From Thermoprotei archaeon (GTDB lineage Archaea; Thermoproteota; Thermoprotei; Thermofilales; B20-G17): 16,689 bases of DNA. Where the stretch lies: NCBI GenBank assembly GCA_003649515.1, contig QMSC01000011.1, positions 1 through 16,689 of the forward strand, read 5' to 3'. The notes under the pieces were generated by a model. That model did not search any database. It was given only the letters and a program-made list of their open reading frames with translations, and was not told the origin of the DNA. Position 1 is the stretch's first letter, and each line of letters opens with the position of its first letter. Made by a program: the position numbers and the translations under genes. This document shows positions 6,054 through 15,172 of this stretch, in pieces.

Positions 6054-8376
6054 GCCAAATTAGGCCGAGTATTTCACGCGATTCTCTCTCTAAGTCCGGG
6101 TCGCTCATCTTCTTCGCGAGCACGATTAGATGCCTGGCCAGCCTCCTCACGTTAGCCAGAACACCATATGCATCCAAAATATTATCATGGGCCTTCCTCC
6201 ACTCCTCTATTCTCTCTGGAATAGCCTTTACCTCCCTCTTGATATCCTCTATTACTTCTTGAGGCGGATCCTCATCCCTTTCGGTTCTGGAAGCTAGCAC
6301 GGCAAGTTTTTTCTTCGTTTTGTCGATAAAGTCTACTATCCTGTCTACGAATTCATCTATATCCGTCAATCTGCCATCAGTTCGAAGAATGCAGGTATCC
6401 AAGCCGTTGCGGGCCATTTCGTCAAAGACCGTAAAGAGCACATGGTACTTCTTGACCGCTATATTCCTCCAAGCGACCGGTATGTCCTTCTTCTTGAAGC
6501 CCTCTATGAGGTCCTCTGGCTTGTACAGGTAGTATAACTCTAGGGGAGTGTTCCTCAACAGTATAATTGCGAGCGTGGTGTTAAGGGTCCTCCTTCGGTC
6601 TCTGCCGGCCCTCCCGATCCTGTGGGGTATGCTTTCAAGCATAAACGGTATGCCTATAGTTGCAACTATGCTCACGTTCGGGTAGTCCACGCCAAGCTCC
6701 AGAGTAGAAGTTGATATTAACACCCCCAACTTTCCCTCTACAAATTCCCTCTCTACACTCTCTCTATCCTTTACGTTGGCGTGGTGAAGCTTTATGTAAC
6801 TGTAAATTTCATCAGGCGTAGTGCGAGGGTCGAACCTTTCTTTTCCCCGGATGTAAACATTATAGTTGTAGGGATCGTTTGGATTCGCGACAATGCTGGC
6901 GTCGAAGTGATCCTTGGGTTCTCGGTAGTAGAGCGTAGCCACCCTTAGCATTTGGCTGTGTATTCTGTAGAGCTCTCTGATACTATCTATGAAGATTACA
7001 CTCTGTATTCTTCTATACTTGAAAACTGTGGCCAGGAGTATTGCTAATTCGTATACTGCGGTCTCCCAAGATCGCTGAGGGTGCACAGCCATTATGAGGT
7101 AGATCACCTTCTTCCTAGCCCTTTTCTTACCTGCCTCCACTACATCGAACTCCCTGCCCGGATCTAGGTCGAGTACATCCTTGCCGAACTCCTCGGGCTT
7201 TGATATGGTAGCTGAGGAGAGAATTATCATGGGTTCACTACCTGAAGCAAGCTTAAGCCTCTTAAGAAGGTACCTAATGTTGCCCCCGAGGAGTGACTGA
7301 TACACATGTGCTTCGTCGAGAACTATTATAGACAAGCCTTTGAAGAATTTATAATTGTGCTCTATGGTTGTGCTTGGTAGCCTGAAGTCAAGCGCCCAGA
7401 CGTTTGTTATGAGTATGTCGGGCTTTTCATTCCATATTTGCTCACGGTAGCCGTATATCCAGTCGAACATTCTCCCGCAGTGCTTACACCTTATTCCTTT
7501 AAACCCGCTAGCGACAAGGTACTCGAGGCTCCCATTGTCGTAGGGGCATATAGCGCCTCTGTAAGATGTCCTTGACCTGACATCTTGCTCCCAAGGGGTC
7601 TCGCCGTCGTCTATTCCTATCGTTATCTCTGTGTTTAAGCCCTTTGCATGCTTAAAATAATAGTTTACCCTATAGAGTATAGCGATGATCTTGTTGAGCT
7701 GATCTCTCTCCAGAGCTTTCCTTGGGTAGACGATGAGGGCTTTTACCCTCTTCTCTCCCTCTCCTCGTAGCTTCGCTTTTATTATCTTAGCTAAAATCGG
7801 TATCAGGAAAGCGTAGGTTTTACCTCCAGATGTGGGAGCGGTTAGTATATAGGCCTTCTTGTCGCCCTTCAAGAGAGTCTTTATTGCTCTGAGCTGGAAG
7901 TCAGAGAAGCCTACTATCCTGCCCCGCTCCCTAGGATTGACATTTTTAAACATGGCGTACTCGAGCACTTCATACACTTCTGGATCCACTAGGTTCCTCA
8001 AGGCCGCGAAGGGGTGGTCGTCGAAGCGGGGTATCTCCTCGTCCCTAACATATACCTTAGCCTCAAGCGGGTACCTGAGGCTACCGTACTCTATTCTGAT
8101 GTTAGAAGCCCTATATGCTATGTCGAAGTGAAGCGTCCTGTACCTATCGTCTCCTGCTTCCACTATGAAGCCTCTCTCTAGAAGCTCTCGAAAGACCTCC
8201 CTTGCCTCTGTTGGGGGTTTAGAGAGACTCGAGGAGATAGTGCCTATAGCCTCATTGTAACTGTACCAAGAATCCTCAAGACGCTCGTTACCATTAACAT
8301 ACTTCCTGTACTCAAGGTCGATAAGCGCGTGGTATGCATTAACAATCTCATCCTCGGTCGGAATGTTCACCACCAT
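6037..8376 (-). CDS. DrmA-like superfamily 2 DEAH helicase
   Basis: A 779-aa superfamily 2 helicase. About 155 N-terminal residues precede RecA domain 1, where Walker A is APTSGGKT (180-187), motif II DEAH (354-357) and motif III SAT (388-390). RecA domain 2 has STSTLELGVDYP (556-567) and motif VI HRIGRAGR (585-592). The C-terminal 180 residues are helical. An insert between motifs Ia and II carries C277 and C297-x2-C300 (CKHCGRMF), a probable Zn knuckle lacking one obvious ligand. The layout, with a helicase followed at once by a DUF1998 protein, is that of DrmA in DISARM, where DrmA and DrmB form a DNA-binding complex. YprA/Hrq1-type helicases with DUF1998 are the nearest alternative. It starts at ATG 8376 from the divergent promoter shared with Lhr and ends 17 bases inside the next gene, so the two are co-translated. 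Confidence 0.85.
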   Translation of the reverse strand: MVVNIPTEDEIVNAYHALIDLEYRKYVNGNERLEDSWYSYNEAIGTISSSLSKPPTEAREVFRELLERGFIVEAGDDRYRTLHFDIAYRASNIRIEYGSLRYPLEAKVYVRDEEIPRFDDHPFAALRNLVDPEVYEVLEYAMFKNVNPRERGRIVGFSDFQLRAIKTLLKGDKKAYILTAPTSGGKTYAFLIPILAKIIKAKLRGEGEKRVKALIVYPRKALERDQLNKIIAILYRVNYYFKHAKGLNTEITIGIDDGETPWEQDVRSRTSYRGAICPYDNGSLEYLVASGFKGIRCKHCGRMFDWIYGYREQIWNEKPDILITNVWALDFRLPSTTIEHNYKFFKGLSIIVLDEAHVYQSLLGGNIRYLLKRLKLASGSEPMIILSSATISKPEEFGKDVLDLDPGREFDVVEAGKKRARKKVIYLIMAVHPQRSWETAVYELAILLATVFKYRRIQSVIFIDSIRELYRIHSQMLRVATLYYREPKDHFDASIVANPNDPYNYNVYIRGKERFDPRTTPDEIYSYIKLHHANVKDRESVEREFVEGKLGVLISTSTLELGVDYPNVSIVATIGIPFMLESIPHRIGRAGRDRRRTLNTTLAIILLRNTPLELYYLYKPEDLIEGFKKKDIPVAWRNIAVKKYHVLFTVFDEMARNGLDTCILRTDGRLTDIDEFVDRIVDFIDKTKKKLAVLASRTERDEDPPQEVIEDIKREVKAIPERIEEWRKAHDNILDAYGVLANVRRLARHLIVLAKKMSDPDLERESREILGLIWRAMSG

Positions 8377-8461
8377 ATACTAAATAAGTAATTGTTCTGT
8401 ACTTTCTATAAATTTTGTGGTTAATGTTATATGAGGGCAACAACTGAAGAATATAGAGGGC
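8377..8461. promoter_or_regulatory. Divergent promoter DrmA-like / Lhr
   Basis: An 85-base gap between divergent helicase genes. TATAAATTTT at 8407-8416, which reads AAAATTTATA on the minus strand, is centred about 35 bases from the minus-strand ATG (8376) and about 50 bases from the plus-strand ATG (8462). This fits a short leader on each side, possibly from one shared bidirectional box. AGAGGG immediately before ATG 8462 is close for a ribosome site. ATG 8431 is out of frame with the Lhr gene and cannot be its start. Confidence 0.5.
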
Positions 8462-11400
8462 ATGAGAAGAGGAACTCTAGTGTATCCCTTCACGCTACTA
8501 AATAAAAGGTTGCAAGAATGTGTGGCAAGGAAGCTACGCGAGCCGACGGAGATACAGAGTCTCGCTATACTGGAGATCCTCAGAGGCAAGAACGCTCTGT
8601 TAATAGCTCCGACAGGCTCTGGGAAGACCGAAGCCGCTCTCTTACCCATACTAGACCTCATCTATAGGAGGAGCTGCGAGGTGGACGGAGTAAAGCTCGT
8701 CTACATTAACCCTCTGAAAGCGCTTACTAGAGACCTGAGGGATAGGATAGAGTACTACGCTACCTTTCTAGGCCTTAAGGTCAGACCTTTGTATGGTGAC
8801 GTGGTAAAGACTTACAGGAAGCCAACTCCTGATATAGTGGTGATTACCCCGGAGAGTCTGGAGATAGTTCTCGACTGGTCGCCCAAGTGGTGGCCGCATC
8901 TAAGAACCGTTAGGTGGGTCATCGTTGACGAGGTACACGAGCTGTTGATGTCGAAGAGGGGCTACCAGCTTCTGGTGCTACTAGAGAGACTTAAAGAGCT
9001 TACACGAGCGAGACTTCAGAGAGTAGGTCTTTCAGCCACCGTAAGTAATCCATCAAAAGTAGCAGAGCTACTAGGAGGTTCCGACGGTGATGTTAAAGTT
9101 ATAGAGGCAAGCGAGAGGAGGCGCTACAAATTCGAGGTGAAGCTCAGCATACCTGAAACAGACGAGGAACGCGAGGACCCGTTCCTCGCGGGGGCTAGAG
9201 TGATAGCAGACTGCGCCCGAGGAGGTGAGAAGATCCTCATATTTACCAACTCAAGGTGCTCTGCGGAGAGGCTGCAATTTGTGCTAAGCGATATGGCTGT
9301 GGGCTGTAGTGTTCACCATGGCTCAATCGAGAGAGAAGAAAGAGAGGTCTTTGAGGACACATTTAAAACTGGGCTCCTCAGATGCCTAGTAGCTACCAAG
9401 ACTCTCGAGCTAGGTATAGACATAGGAGACGTAGACCAAGTAATTCAGTATAGGTCCCCCGGCCAGGTTTCTGCGTTGCTACAGAGAGCCGGCAGGAGCA
9501 AACACAGGCCAGGCCAGGAGTCCGAGTGCAAGATAGTCTCAACAGACATTGAAGACTACCTAGAGAGCATAGCCATTGTAAGCTTAGCAAGGAAAGAGAG
9601 ACTTGAAGAACCAATTGTGATAAGCAAGCCCCTAGACGTGCTGGCCAAGGAGGTTATAGGAATAGCGTTGCACAACTATAAGCTAAGACGTTTCTGGAAG
9701 AGAAAGCGCAGTAACGGCTTCACCCTTATGACAACCGACCAAGCCTATAGGGTCATAAATAGGTCAACAATATTTAGGAAACTTACGACAGAGGAATTCA
9801 ATGATGTTCTATGGCTCCTCGCTAACGAAAAGATAATTAGCATAGAAGGCCGCGTACTATTACCTGGGCCGAGATTCTGGAAGGTGTGGAGGTTTGACCA
9901 AGATGAGAGTAATGGTCAGTCACTGAGTTTCAGCGAGTTCTTCAGTATGATACCCAAGAAGGAGACTTTCACTGTTATTGAGGAGTACGGATTGGAAAAG
10001 TATAGGAAGATCGGGGAGCTGGACTCCTCCTACGTCTACAGAGCACTGTCCAACGGCATGGTAATCAGGCTTGCTGGGCAGAACTGGAAAGTAGTGGAGA
10101 TAGATGAAAAAGAACATGAAGTGATAGTCGTCAGAACAGACGAAGAGGGTGCGCCTCCGACTTGGAAGGGAGAAGGCCCACAACGACCCAAACTGGTAGC
10201 GGAGAAGATGCTAGAAATACTCAGGATGATCAAGGAGGATCCAAGTATCTTAAAGGATTATGGCGCCGACGAAAAAACCATCGAGCTTGTGAAGGAATAC
10301 GTCTCTAAGCTGAGCCATGAGTATATAGAACCAGTTCTAGGAGGTAATATAGTCGTCGAGAGGATACCATTCGCGAAAACAACAGTCTTTATAACTTTCA
10401 TGGGTGAGCAGGTGAATAGGACGCTTGCGGCCGCTGTTTACGAGAAGATAGCTGAGAAGAGCCTGCTCGTAAGGTACGTGATCGCTCCACATGGATTCGC
10501 TGTGAGGTCGGAGATATTTGATCCTCTCAAAGCGTTTAAGAGCTTAAGCCCCAATGAGTTAGAGAAGCTTGTTGAGAGACATGTCTATGAGAGATCCCCA
10601 TACACTAGGCTGGTTATGGATCAGCTTAGAGAGCACTTTGGCTTTCCATCCGACGAGACGCTAATCAGGAGGGAGGCGGCTAGACAAGCGATTCTGCTCT
10701 ACTATGATATACCCACCTCCCTTGACGTAGTGAGGAAGTTAAGTGAGGGAGAACTAAGTGCAGTGATCATAATACGGGATAAGCCTAGTAACTTAGCAGA
10801 GAGCATAGTCAGGTACCCGTTCGAAAGGCCATGGCAAGAGTCCCTCAAAGCGATACTCGAAGAGGCTCTATTAAGAACAAGGATTACTACTTTTGATAAG
10901 ATACTCGAATATAGCTGGAGTAGCCCCTTTGATGTAAAGAAGGAGCTACAGAAAATCGCGAAAAGGAGATCGATCTTAGCTGTTTTGGATCCAGATACTA
11001 GAGGGTGGACAGTGGCAAAAATTCCTCTTAAGGAGGAATGGGTTACCGTGAGAGTGCCTGTCGCCACTAAGTACTTTATCGTACAGGGGAAGGAGGACTT
11101 GAAAGTATTTGAGAAAGAGATATTAGGAGAGGTGACTAAGATCCTGAAAGAATTAGCCAGTAAAGGTGCTAAAGTAGAGGTAACGTTTTACAAAGAAGAG
11201 GGGGGCTTCGAGCAAAGATACTCGTTTGCAATAAATAAGGTTCTGCCTATCATTCTAAGACCGTTAACTGTGAAACTAAGAACAAGCCTAGGCGATTATG
11301 TACACGTAAAAGTGCACATAAAAGGAGAAAATACGACGATTATCCACAGAAATGTACCCATTCACTATGCGGATAAGGTAGTAATGGCCTTATTATGCTC

Positions 11401-11464
11401 GTTAGTTAAGATAAGCGACAGGATTAAAGGTGGAAAGAGACAATACGTATTTGAGCTCCCCTAA
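8462..11464 (+). CDS. Lhr-family superfamily 2 helicase
   Basis: A 1000-aa ATP-dependent DNA (or RNA:DNA) helicase of the Lhr/COG1201 type. Features seen: a Q-like EPTEIQSLAI (27-36), Walker A APTGSGKT (49-56), motif Ia YINPLKALTRDLRDR (81-95), DEVH (156-159), SAT (191-193), motif V ATKTLELGID (311-320) and motif VI QRAGRSKHR (341-349). After these come the winged-helix and beta-barrel/helical Lhr core regions, roughly 370-860. The last 130 or so residues (KEEWVTVRVPVATKYFIVQG onward) extend beyond an Lhr core and are unassigned. Typical motif VI is QRVGRAGHR, so Ser-Lys replaces Ala-Gly. Lhr enzymes translocate 3'-5' and act in repair; host-type Lhr is not usually placed among defence genes. 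Here it is divergent from the DrmA-like gene and ends 8 bases from the large methylase, which suggests a part in the same system. This is inferred from position only. Confidence 0.87.
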   Translation: MRRGTLVYPFTLLNKRLQECVARKLREPTEIQSLAILEILRGKNALLIAPTGSGKTEAALLPILDLIYRRSCEVDGVKLVYINPLKALTRDLRDRIEYYATFLGLKVRPLYGDVVKTYRKPTPDIVVITPESLEIVLDWSPKWWPHLRTVRWVIVDEVHELLMSKRGYQLLVLLERLKELTRARLQRVGLSATVSNPSKVAELLGGSDGDVKVIEASERRRYKFEVKLSIPETDEEREDPFLAGARVIADCARGGEKILIFTNSRCSAERLQFVLSDMAVGCSVHHGSIEREEREVFEDTFKTGLLRCLVATKTLELGIDIGDVDQVIQYRSPGQVSALLQRAGRSKHRPGQESECKIVSTDIEDYLESIAIVSLARKERLEEPIVISKPLDVLAKEVIGIALHNYKLRRFWKRKRSNGFTLMTTDQAYRVINRSTIFRKLTTEEFNDVLWLLANEKIISIEGRVLLPGPRFWKVWRFDQDESNGQSLSFSEFFSMIPKKETFTVIEEYGLEKYRKIGELDSSYVYRALSNGMVIRLAGQNWKVVEIDEKEHEVIVVRTDEEGAPPTWKGEGPQRPKLVAEKMLEILRMIKEDPSILKDYGADEKTIELVKEYVSKLSHEYIEPVLGGNIVVERIPFAKTTVFITFMGEQVNRTLAAAVYEKIAEKSLLVRYVIAPHGFAVRSEIFDPLKAFKSLSPNELEKLVERHVYERSPYTRLVMDQLREHFGFPSDETLIRREAARQAILLYYDIPTSLDVVRKLSEGELSAVIIIRDKPSNLAESIVRYPFERPWQESLKAILEEALLRTRITTFDKILEYSWSSPFDVKKELQKIAKRRSILAVLDPDTRGWTVAKIPLKEEWVTVRVPVATKYFIVQGKEDLKVFEKEILGEVTKILKELASKGAKVEVTFYKEEGGFEQRYSFAINKVLPIILRPLTVKLRTSLGDYVHVKVHIKGENTTIIHRNVPIHYADKVVMALLCSLVKISDRIKGGKRQYVFELP

Positions 11465-11472
11465 CTTAGGGC

Positions 11473-14400
11473 TTAGCTTCTCAGCCTGTCAAACATCTTC
11501 CTCAAGGCTATTCTTCTAACCTCCTCACGTATCTTAGCGTCAGGTACCGTAATTTCTACCAACCTATTAATTTCGTCTTTTAGCCTATTGAGATCTTTCT
11601 TGAAGCTACTGACAGCCTCTATAGTGAGTTTTTCGTCCGCTGGGACTCTAACCTGGTTCTTACCACAGAGAATCGAGTAGTAGATGTATTCAGCGATAAA
11701 TTGATCCCAACCGCGATATAGCTCTCTTCCGCCCGTCTTCACGTAAAAACCGTCTAGATCTGATCCCATAACCACATCCTCAGTTTTAAGAGCTTTTAAT
11801 TCTAACATGAAAGATTCCGGCTCTCTCGATAGGTAATCTTCAGGAAACCTCTTTATCGATACAACACTTGCTCTTTTCACTATACTCTCGGCAATAGCTT
11901 CAGGATCTACGTCCCCTTTCTTCTTCTTTGCCCTAACCGAGGCGGCACGCTTTATCCTCGATGCTACCAAATCAACAATAGCACGATAAACCTCCAGTCT
12001 CTCTTCTTGGGTTAACTCAAGTACATCAAAGAAGACTTCGTCCAGTTTTAACCTGCAGCGATTTACACTGTCTAATTTAACACTCTCTTTCAACGACTCA
12101 ATATCTGTTCTTTCTAAGTCTTTCTTTTTGATACGTTGTCCTAAAATCTCATCAAATATTGAAGTTACTCCTCTTTCTTTAATCTCTTCGAATACATTCT
12201 CTAAAATAGATGCAATATTCCTATCGTTTAAAAGCTCCTCAGGATTTACTATAGGTAGTTTCTCTATCATCCATACGTCGGTATCTAAGACACCTTGTCC
12301 TAGACCGGATCTTCCGAATAATTCTATAATAAGTGCCGCGATAGTGGAATTTAAGTACGCACATAGCGGCTTTACGTACTCAAGCTTAAATGGAATAATT
12401 CCAAATAGTGTATCGTTTTCCAGAACTCCATAGGGATTATAAAATGCAATGAATCTATCCCAAAATCTTCTGGGAAATAGTATAGGAGCGGGGGTTATCA
12501 CGCCAAGGTCATACCATCTCTTCCTAGATCTACAGGTAGGTCTCCTGTGGTATCCCTTTTCCTCTCCATACAAAATATACTTGAGAACATTTGTACCGCG
12601 AAGCTGTTCCTTATTCTTATCTATGATGAGTACCCTATGTTTCAGCTTACTCGGGTCAATTGTAATTGTTCTACTGTCCCTCGGAGATTTAATAACGTAG
12701 TTAGGTACGCATTTACCTGTCTCTTCATCTATATGGGTCCAGAATTCTAGCTCTATTCTCCATTTTTTAATTTCTTCCTCTGTTAAGTAGAAGAATTCAT
12801 CAGCGCCTGTGGTATATCCTCTCCTGACTCTAACGACTCTACCTAGTGGAATCAATAGTTGTTGTCCTCTCTTTAATATTTTGAAAAATATCTCCGGGGC
12901 TCTAATGTACTTACCCCACTTTGCTCCAATATACTTGTCCTTTTCATCGTCATATCCTTCATCCCATAGCTCGGCTTGTTTCTTTGGGAATATTCTTATT
13001 TTATCATCTTCATAGTACTCTTCGGTTTTTTCAATGAGCTTAACTAACTTGTCAATTGACTCCCAACGTATTTTCTCCTTTTCAGCCTTCCCACTCTCTA
13101 TTTCCGGGATAAGTTGCCTTAGGGGAACTTTCAGCTGTACAAACTTGACAATGTTCTCGTCCCTTGCTTTTTTATCACCACATTTCTCTAGTATGGTTAT
13201 AGCTGTTATGATATCCGCGTCCTCAAACCATCTCTCAACCTTCGACTCTATGATAGCTATTATCTTAAAATTCTTGAGAAAGTACTCTTGCAGATATTTG
13301 CCGAAGTCGACGTCAAGCCAGGAGTTCGACGTTACTAACCCTACCCTCCCTCCCTCTTTTGCAAACGATCCTCCATGATAGAAGAAATACGTGTATATGC
13401 CTGATCTCTTGCCCACATCTATTCCATGGGCTCTTTTCACTAGTTCTCTGAGCCGCTCCTTATACTTCTCTATGAAGATATGTTCCATTTCTTCCTGTCT
13501 CGTGTAGGGTGGATTAGTTACCACGATGTCAAAGTCTGCAGGAAATTCTACCTCCAGCTCTTCCCTATGTATTCCCGGGATCTTATAGGCTAACTTGTAG
13601 AGCAACGTTCTAGTGCCCGGCTGTATTTCAAAGAAGTCTCTGCATGCGATGTTTGGCCTATTCTCCAGAGCTTCTAAATTTCTTATTACGAGGTTTATCT
13701 CGGAGAGGTGTGCGGGGAACTTCGCTACGTCCACACCCCATAGCTCGTTTATCAGCTCACCATGGGGCTTGTAAGCCCTGTCATACTTACCCTCCTTATA
13801 AAGCTTCTCTGCAAGATATCTCTTTCTCTGGTAAGCTCTGACGAGGAATGTCCCTGAGCCGCAAGCCGGATCAAGCACCTTAGTATCAGGATGCTTGACT
13901 GTAAAGCCTAAAATCAGATCTACTACGTCAGTCCTCGTAAAGTACTGGCCCAGCTTGTGCCTCTCGATTTTCGGTATTAGTTTCTCAAAAACTTTACCTA
14001 TGATGTCATAGCCTATTTCAGAGAAGTCATACTTGTTCAGCTCTCCTATTAGCCTCTTCAGTTCATCTACAGCCTCGTCTGGTATAGGTATAGTTTCTAG
14101 GAAATCTGCGGCAAATATGATTCCGTAGCCCAGCCTTATACCCGTGTTAAAGTATTTTTGCAATCGCTTTTTCAGCTCTTCACCTGTAGTTATTCCGCTA
14201 ACGTCTATGAGCTCTAGTCTAAATCTAGACCTCAGAACATTATAGAATAGCAATTTGTTAATTAGGAGATAAACCGTCTGTCTCGCTAGTCGATCGTAGT
14301 CTTCCTCAGAATCGCTGAAAATCCAACCTTGATTTACAAACCATTCGGCGACCTTACTAAGAAAATCAGGGTCTTCTTCTTTCTTCTTCAAGATATAAAG

Positions 14401-14985
14401 CGAGACGGGAATGTATAGAGCATCTACAGCGCTTCTTAACCTTAAAACCATTATCTCATCGGGGTATAGTTTAGGTAGTACATAGACCTCGGGTCTTGGT
14501 AGCTTACGCTCGTAGAAACTTGCTAGCTCAGTTAGGAATTCTAGTATGAAAGCCTTGATAGCTCTCTCTATTTCTGGTTTTTCAACGTCAACAGGCAACT
14601 TCACGTCGACTACGTCCCAGTGCTTCAGCCTTCTGTCAAGCAGGCTAGTCCCAGGCTTGAAAGTCTCCCATAGGACTAGCTTGTTCAGGTTCCAAGTAGC
14701 GAAGAATGGTATCCCGGCCAGCGCCGCCTTCTGGAGCGCATCATTAACTAAGTCGTCGCTGTATACATCGATTGTAGGCACCTTAAGCTCTATTAGACAA
14801 GCTATTCTATCGGGCTTCTTGTACCATACTACGAGATCTGGATATCTCCTAAGACCCTTCGGGGTGCTTATCTTGACTTCCTGCTCAACAGCCTCGAAGA
14901 GGAGATTGTGCTTCTTGATTATCTCGTTCATCCAGATAAGGATCTTTCCTTGCAACCACCGCTCATCGTAGCTTATTCTAGCCAT
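11473..14985 (-). CDS. Eco57I/PglX-type N6-adenine methylase + nuclease-like domain
   Basis: A 1170-aa protein. The N-terminal 110 residues resemble a PD-(D/E)XK nuclease: RRYPDLVVW (46-54) supplies P49-D50, and LIELK (64-68) supplies E66-x-K68, followed by QKAALAGIPFFATW. The amino-methyltransferase domain starts at GQYFT (346-350), with SAM motif I DPACGSGTF (372-380) and catalytic NPPY (491-494), the mark of N6-adenine methylation. A target-recognition region spans roughly 700-930 (RGYTTGADEFF at 722-732; AYLNST at 876-881). The C-terminal 240 residues are helical. The order matches type IIG enzymes and the large methylases of DISARM class 1 (DrmMI) and BREX (PglX). In this context it is the probable DrmMI equivalent, protecting host DNA. 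Whether the N-terminal domain cuts is unknown. ATG 14985 lies 11 bases past a palindromic TATA element. Confidence 0.87.
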   Translation of the reverse strand: MARISYDERWLQGKILIWMNEIIKKHNLLFEAVEQEVKISTPKGLRRYPDLVVWYKKPDRIACLIELKVPTIDVYSDDLVNDALQKAALAGIPFFATWNLNKLVLWETFKPGTSLLDRRLKHWDVVDVKLPVDVEKPEIERAIKAFILEFLTELASFYERKLPRPEVYVLPKLYPDEIMVLRLRSAVDALYIPVSLYILKKKEEDPDFLSKVAEWFVNQGWIFSDSEEDYDRLARQTVYLLINKLLFYNVLRSRFRLELIDVSGITTGEELKKRLQKYFNTGIRLGYGIIFAADFLETIPIPDEAVDELKRLIGELNKYDFSEIGYDIIGKVFEKLIPKIERHKLGQYFTRTDVVDLILGFTVKHPDTKVLDPACGSGTFLVRAYQRKRYLAEKLYKEGKYDRAYKPHGELINELWGVDVAKFPAHLSEINLVIRNLEALENRPNIACRDFFEIQPGTRTLLYKLAYKIPGIHREELEVEFPADFDIVVTNPPYTRQEEMEHIFIEKYKERLRELVKRAHGIDVGKRSGIYTYFFYHGGSFAKEGGRVGLVTSNSWLDVDFGKYLQEYFLKNFKIIAIIESKVERWFEDADIITAITILEKCGDKKARDENIVKFVQLKVPLRQLIPEIESGKAEKEKIRWESIDKLVKLIEKTEEYYEDDKIRIFPKKQAELWDEGYDDEKDKYIGAKWGKYIRAPEIFFKILKRGQQLLIPLGRVVRVRRGYTTGADEFFYLTEEEIKKWRIELEFWTHIDEETGKCVPNYVIKSPRDSRTITIDPSKLKHRVLIIDKNKEQLRGTNVLKYILYGEEKGYHRRPTCRSRKRWYDLGVITPAPILFPRRFWDRFIAFYNPYGVLENDTLFGIIPFKLEYVKPLCAYLNSTIAALIIELFGRSGLGQGVLDTDVWMIEKLPIVNPEELLNDRNIASILENVFEEIKERGVTSIFDEILGQRIKKKDLERTDIESLKESVKLDSVNRCRLKLDEVFFDVLELTQEERLEVYRAIVDLVASRIKRAASVRAKKKKGDVDPEAIAESIVKRASVVSIKRFPEDYLSREPESFMLELKALKTEDVVMGSDLDGFYVKTGGRELYRGWDQFIAEYIYYSILCGKNQVRVPADEKLTIEAVSSFKKDLNRLKDEINRLVEITVPDAKIREEVRRIALRKMFDRLRS

Positions 14986-14995
14986 AACATGCTCA

Positions 14996-15013
14996 CTATA
15001 AAATATTTTATAG
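14996..15013. promoter_or_regulatory. 18-bp perfect AT palindrome / TATA element
   Basis: CTATAAAATATTTTATAG is an exact inverted repeat ending 10 bases before the ATG of the large methylase. It contains TATA-box sequence on both strands. For the methylase it sits slightly close (TATA centre about 20-24 bases from the ATG), giving leaderless initiation. The symmetry could also make it a binding site for a dimeric repressor or a bidirectional promoter toward the gene at 15188. Confidence 0.5.
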
Positions 15014-15172
15014 AGTCCCTATCTTAATCTTTCCTTTGAAACAGCATGAACATGCCTAACGTGTAAAGGGTAATAGCTGTACGCCAGGCATTTTTACCAT
15101 CCACAATTCTTTTTATGTAAAAGCCGATGGTAACATACGATGCGATAATTACATTGTATACCTAAGGTAAAA
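15014..15172. other. AT-rich intergenic, no gene seen
   Basis: About 160 bases between the palindrome at the large methylase and the methylase-fragment gene. It holds a small dyad GCATG-AA-CATGC (15044-15055) and scattered AT-rich promoter-like stretches, but no methylase-coding remains that would extend the fragment toward its N-terminus. Confidence 0.4.

Noticed and set aside
8462..11464. Lhr-like protein as a true DrmD (SNF2) homologue
   Set aside because: Its motifs (APTGSGKT, DEVH, QRAGRSKHR and the long Lhr C-terminal region) belong to the Lhr branch, not to SNF2; only functional replacement can be suggested.
1476..14985. BREX, Dnd/Ssp or classical type I restriction system
   Set aside because: No BrxC/PglZ, no DndBCDE or sulfur-transfer genes and no HsdS/HsdR were found; a PglX-like methylase alone is not enough.
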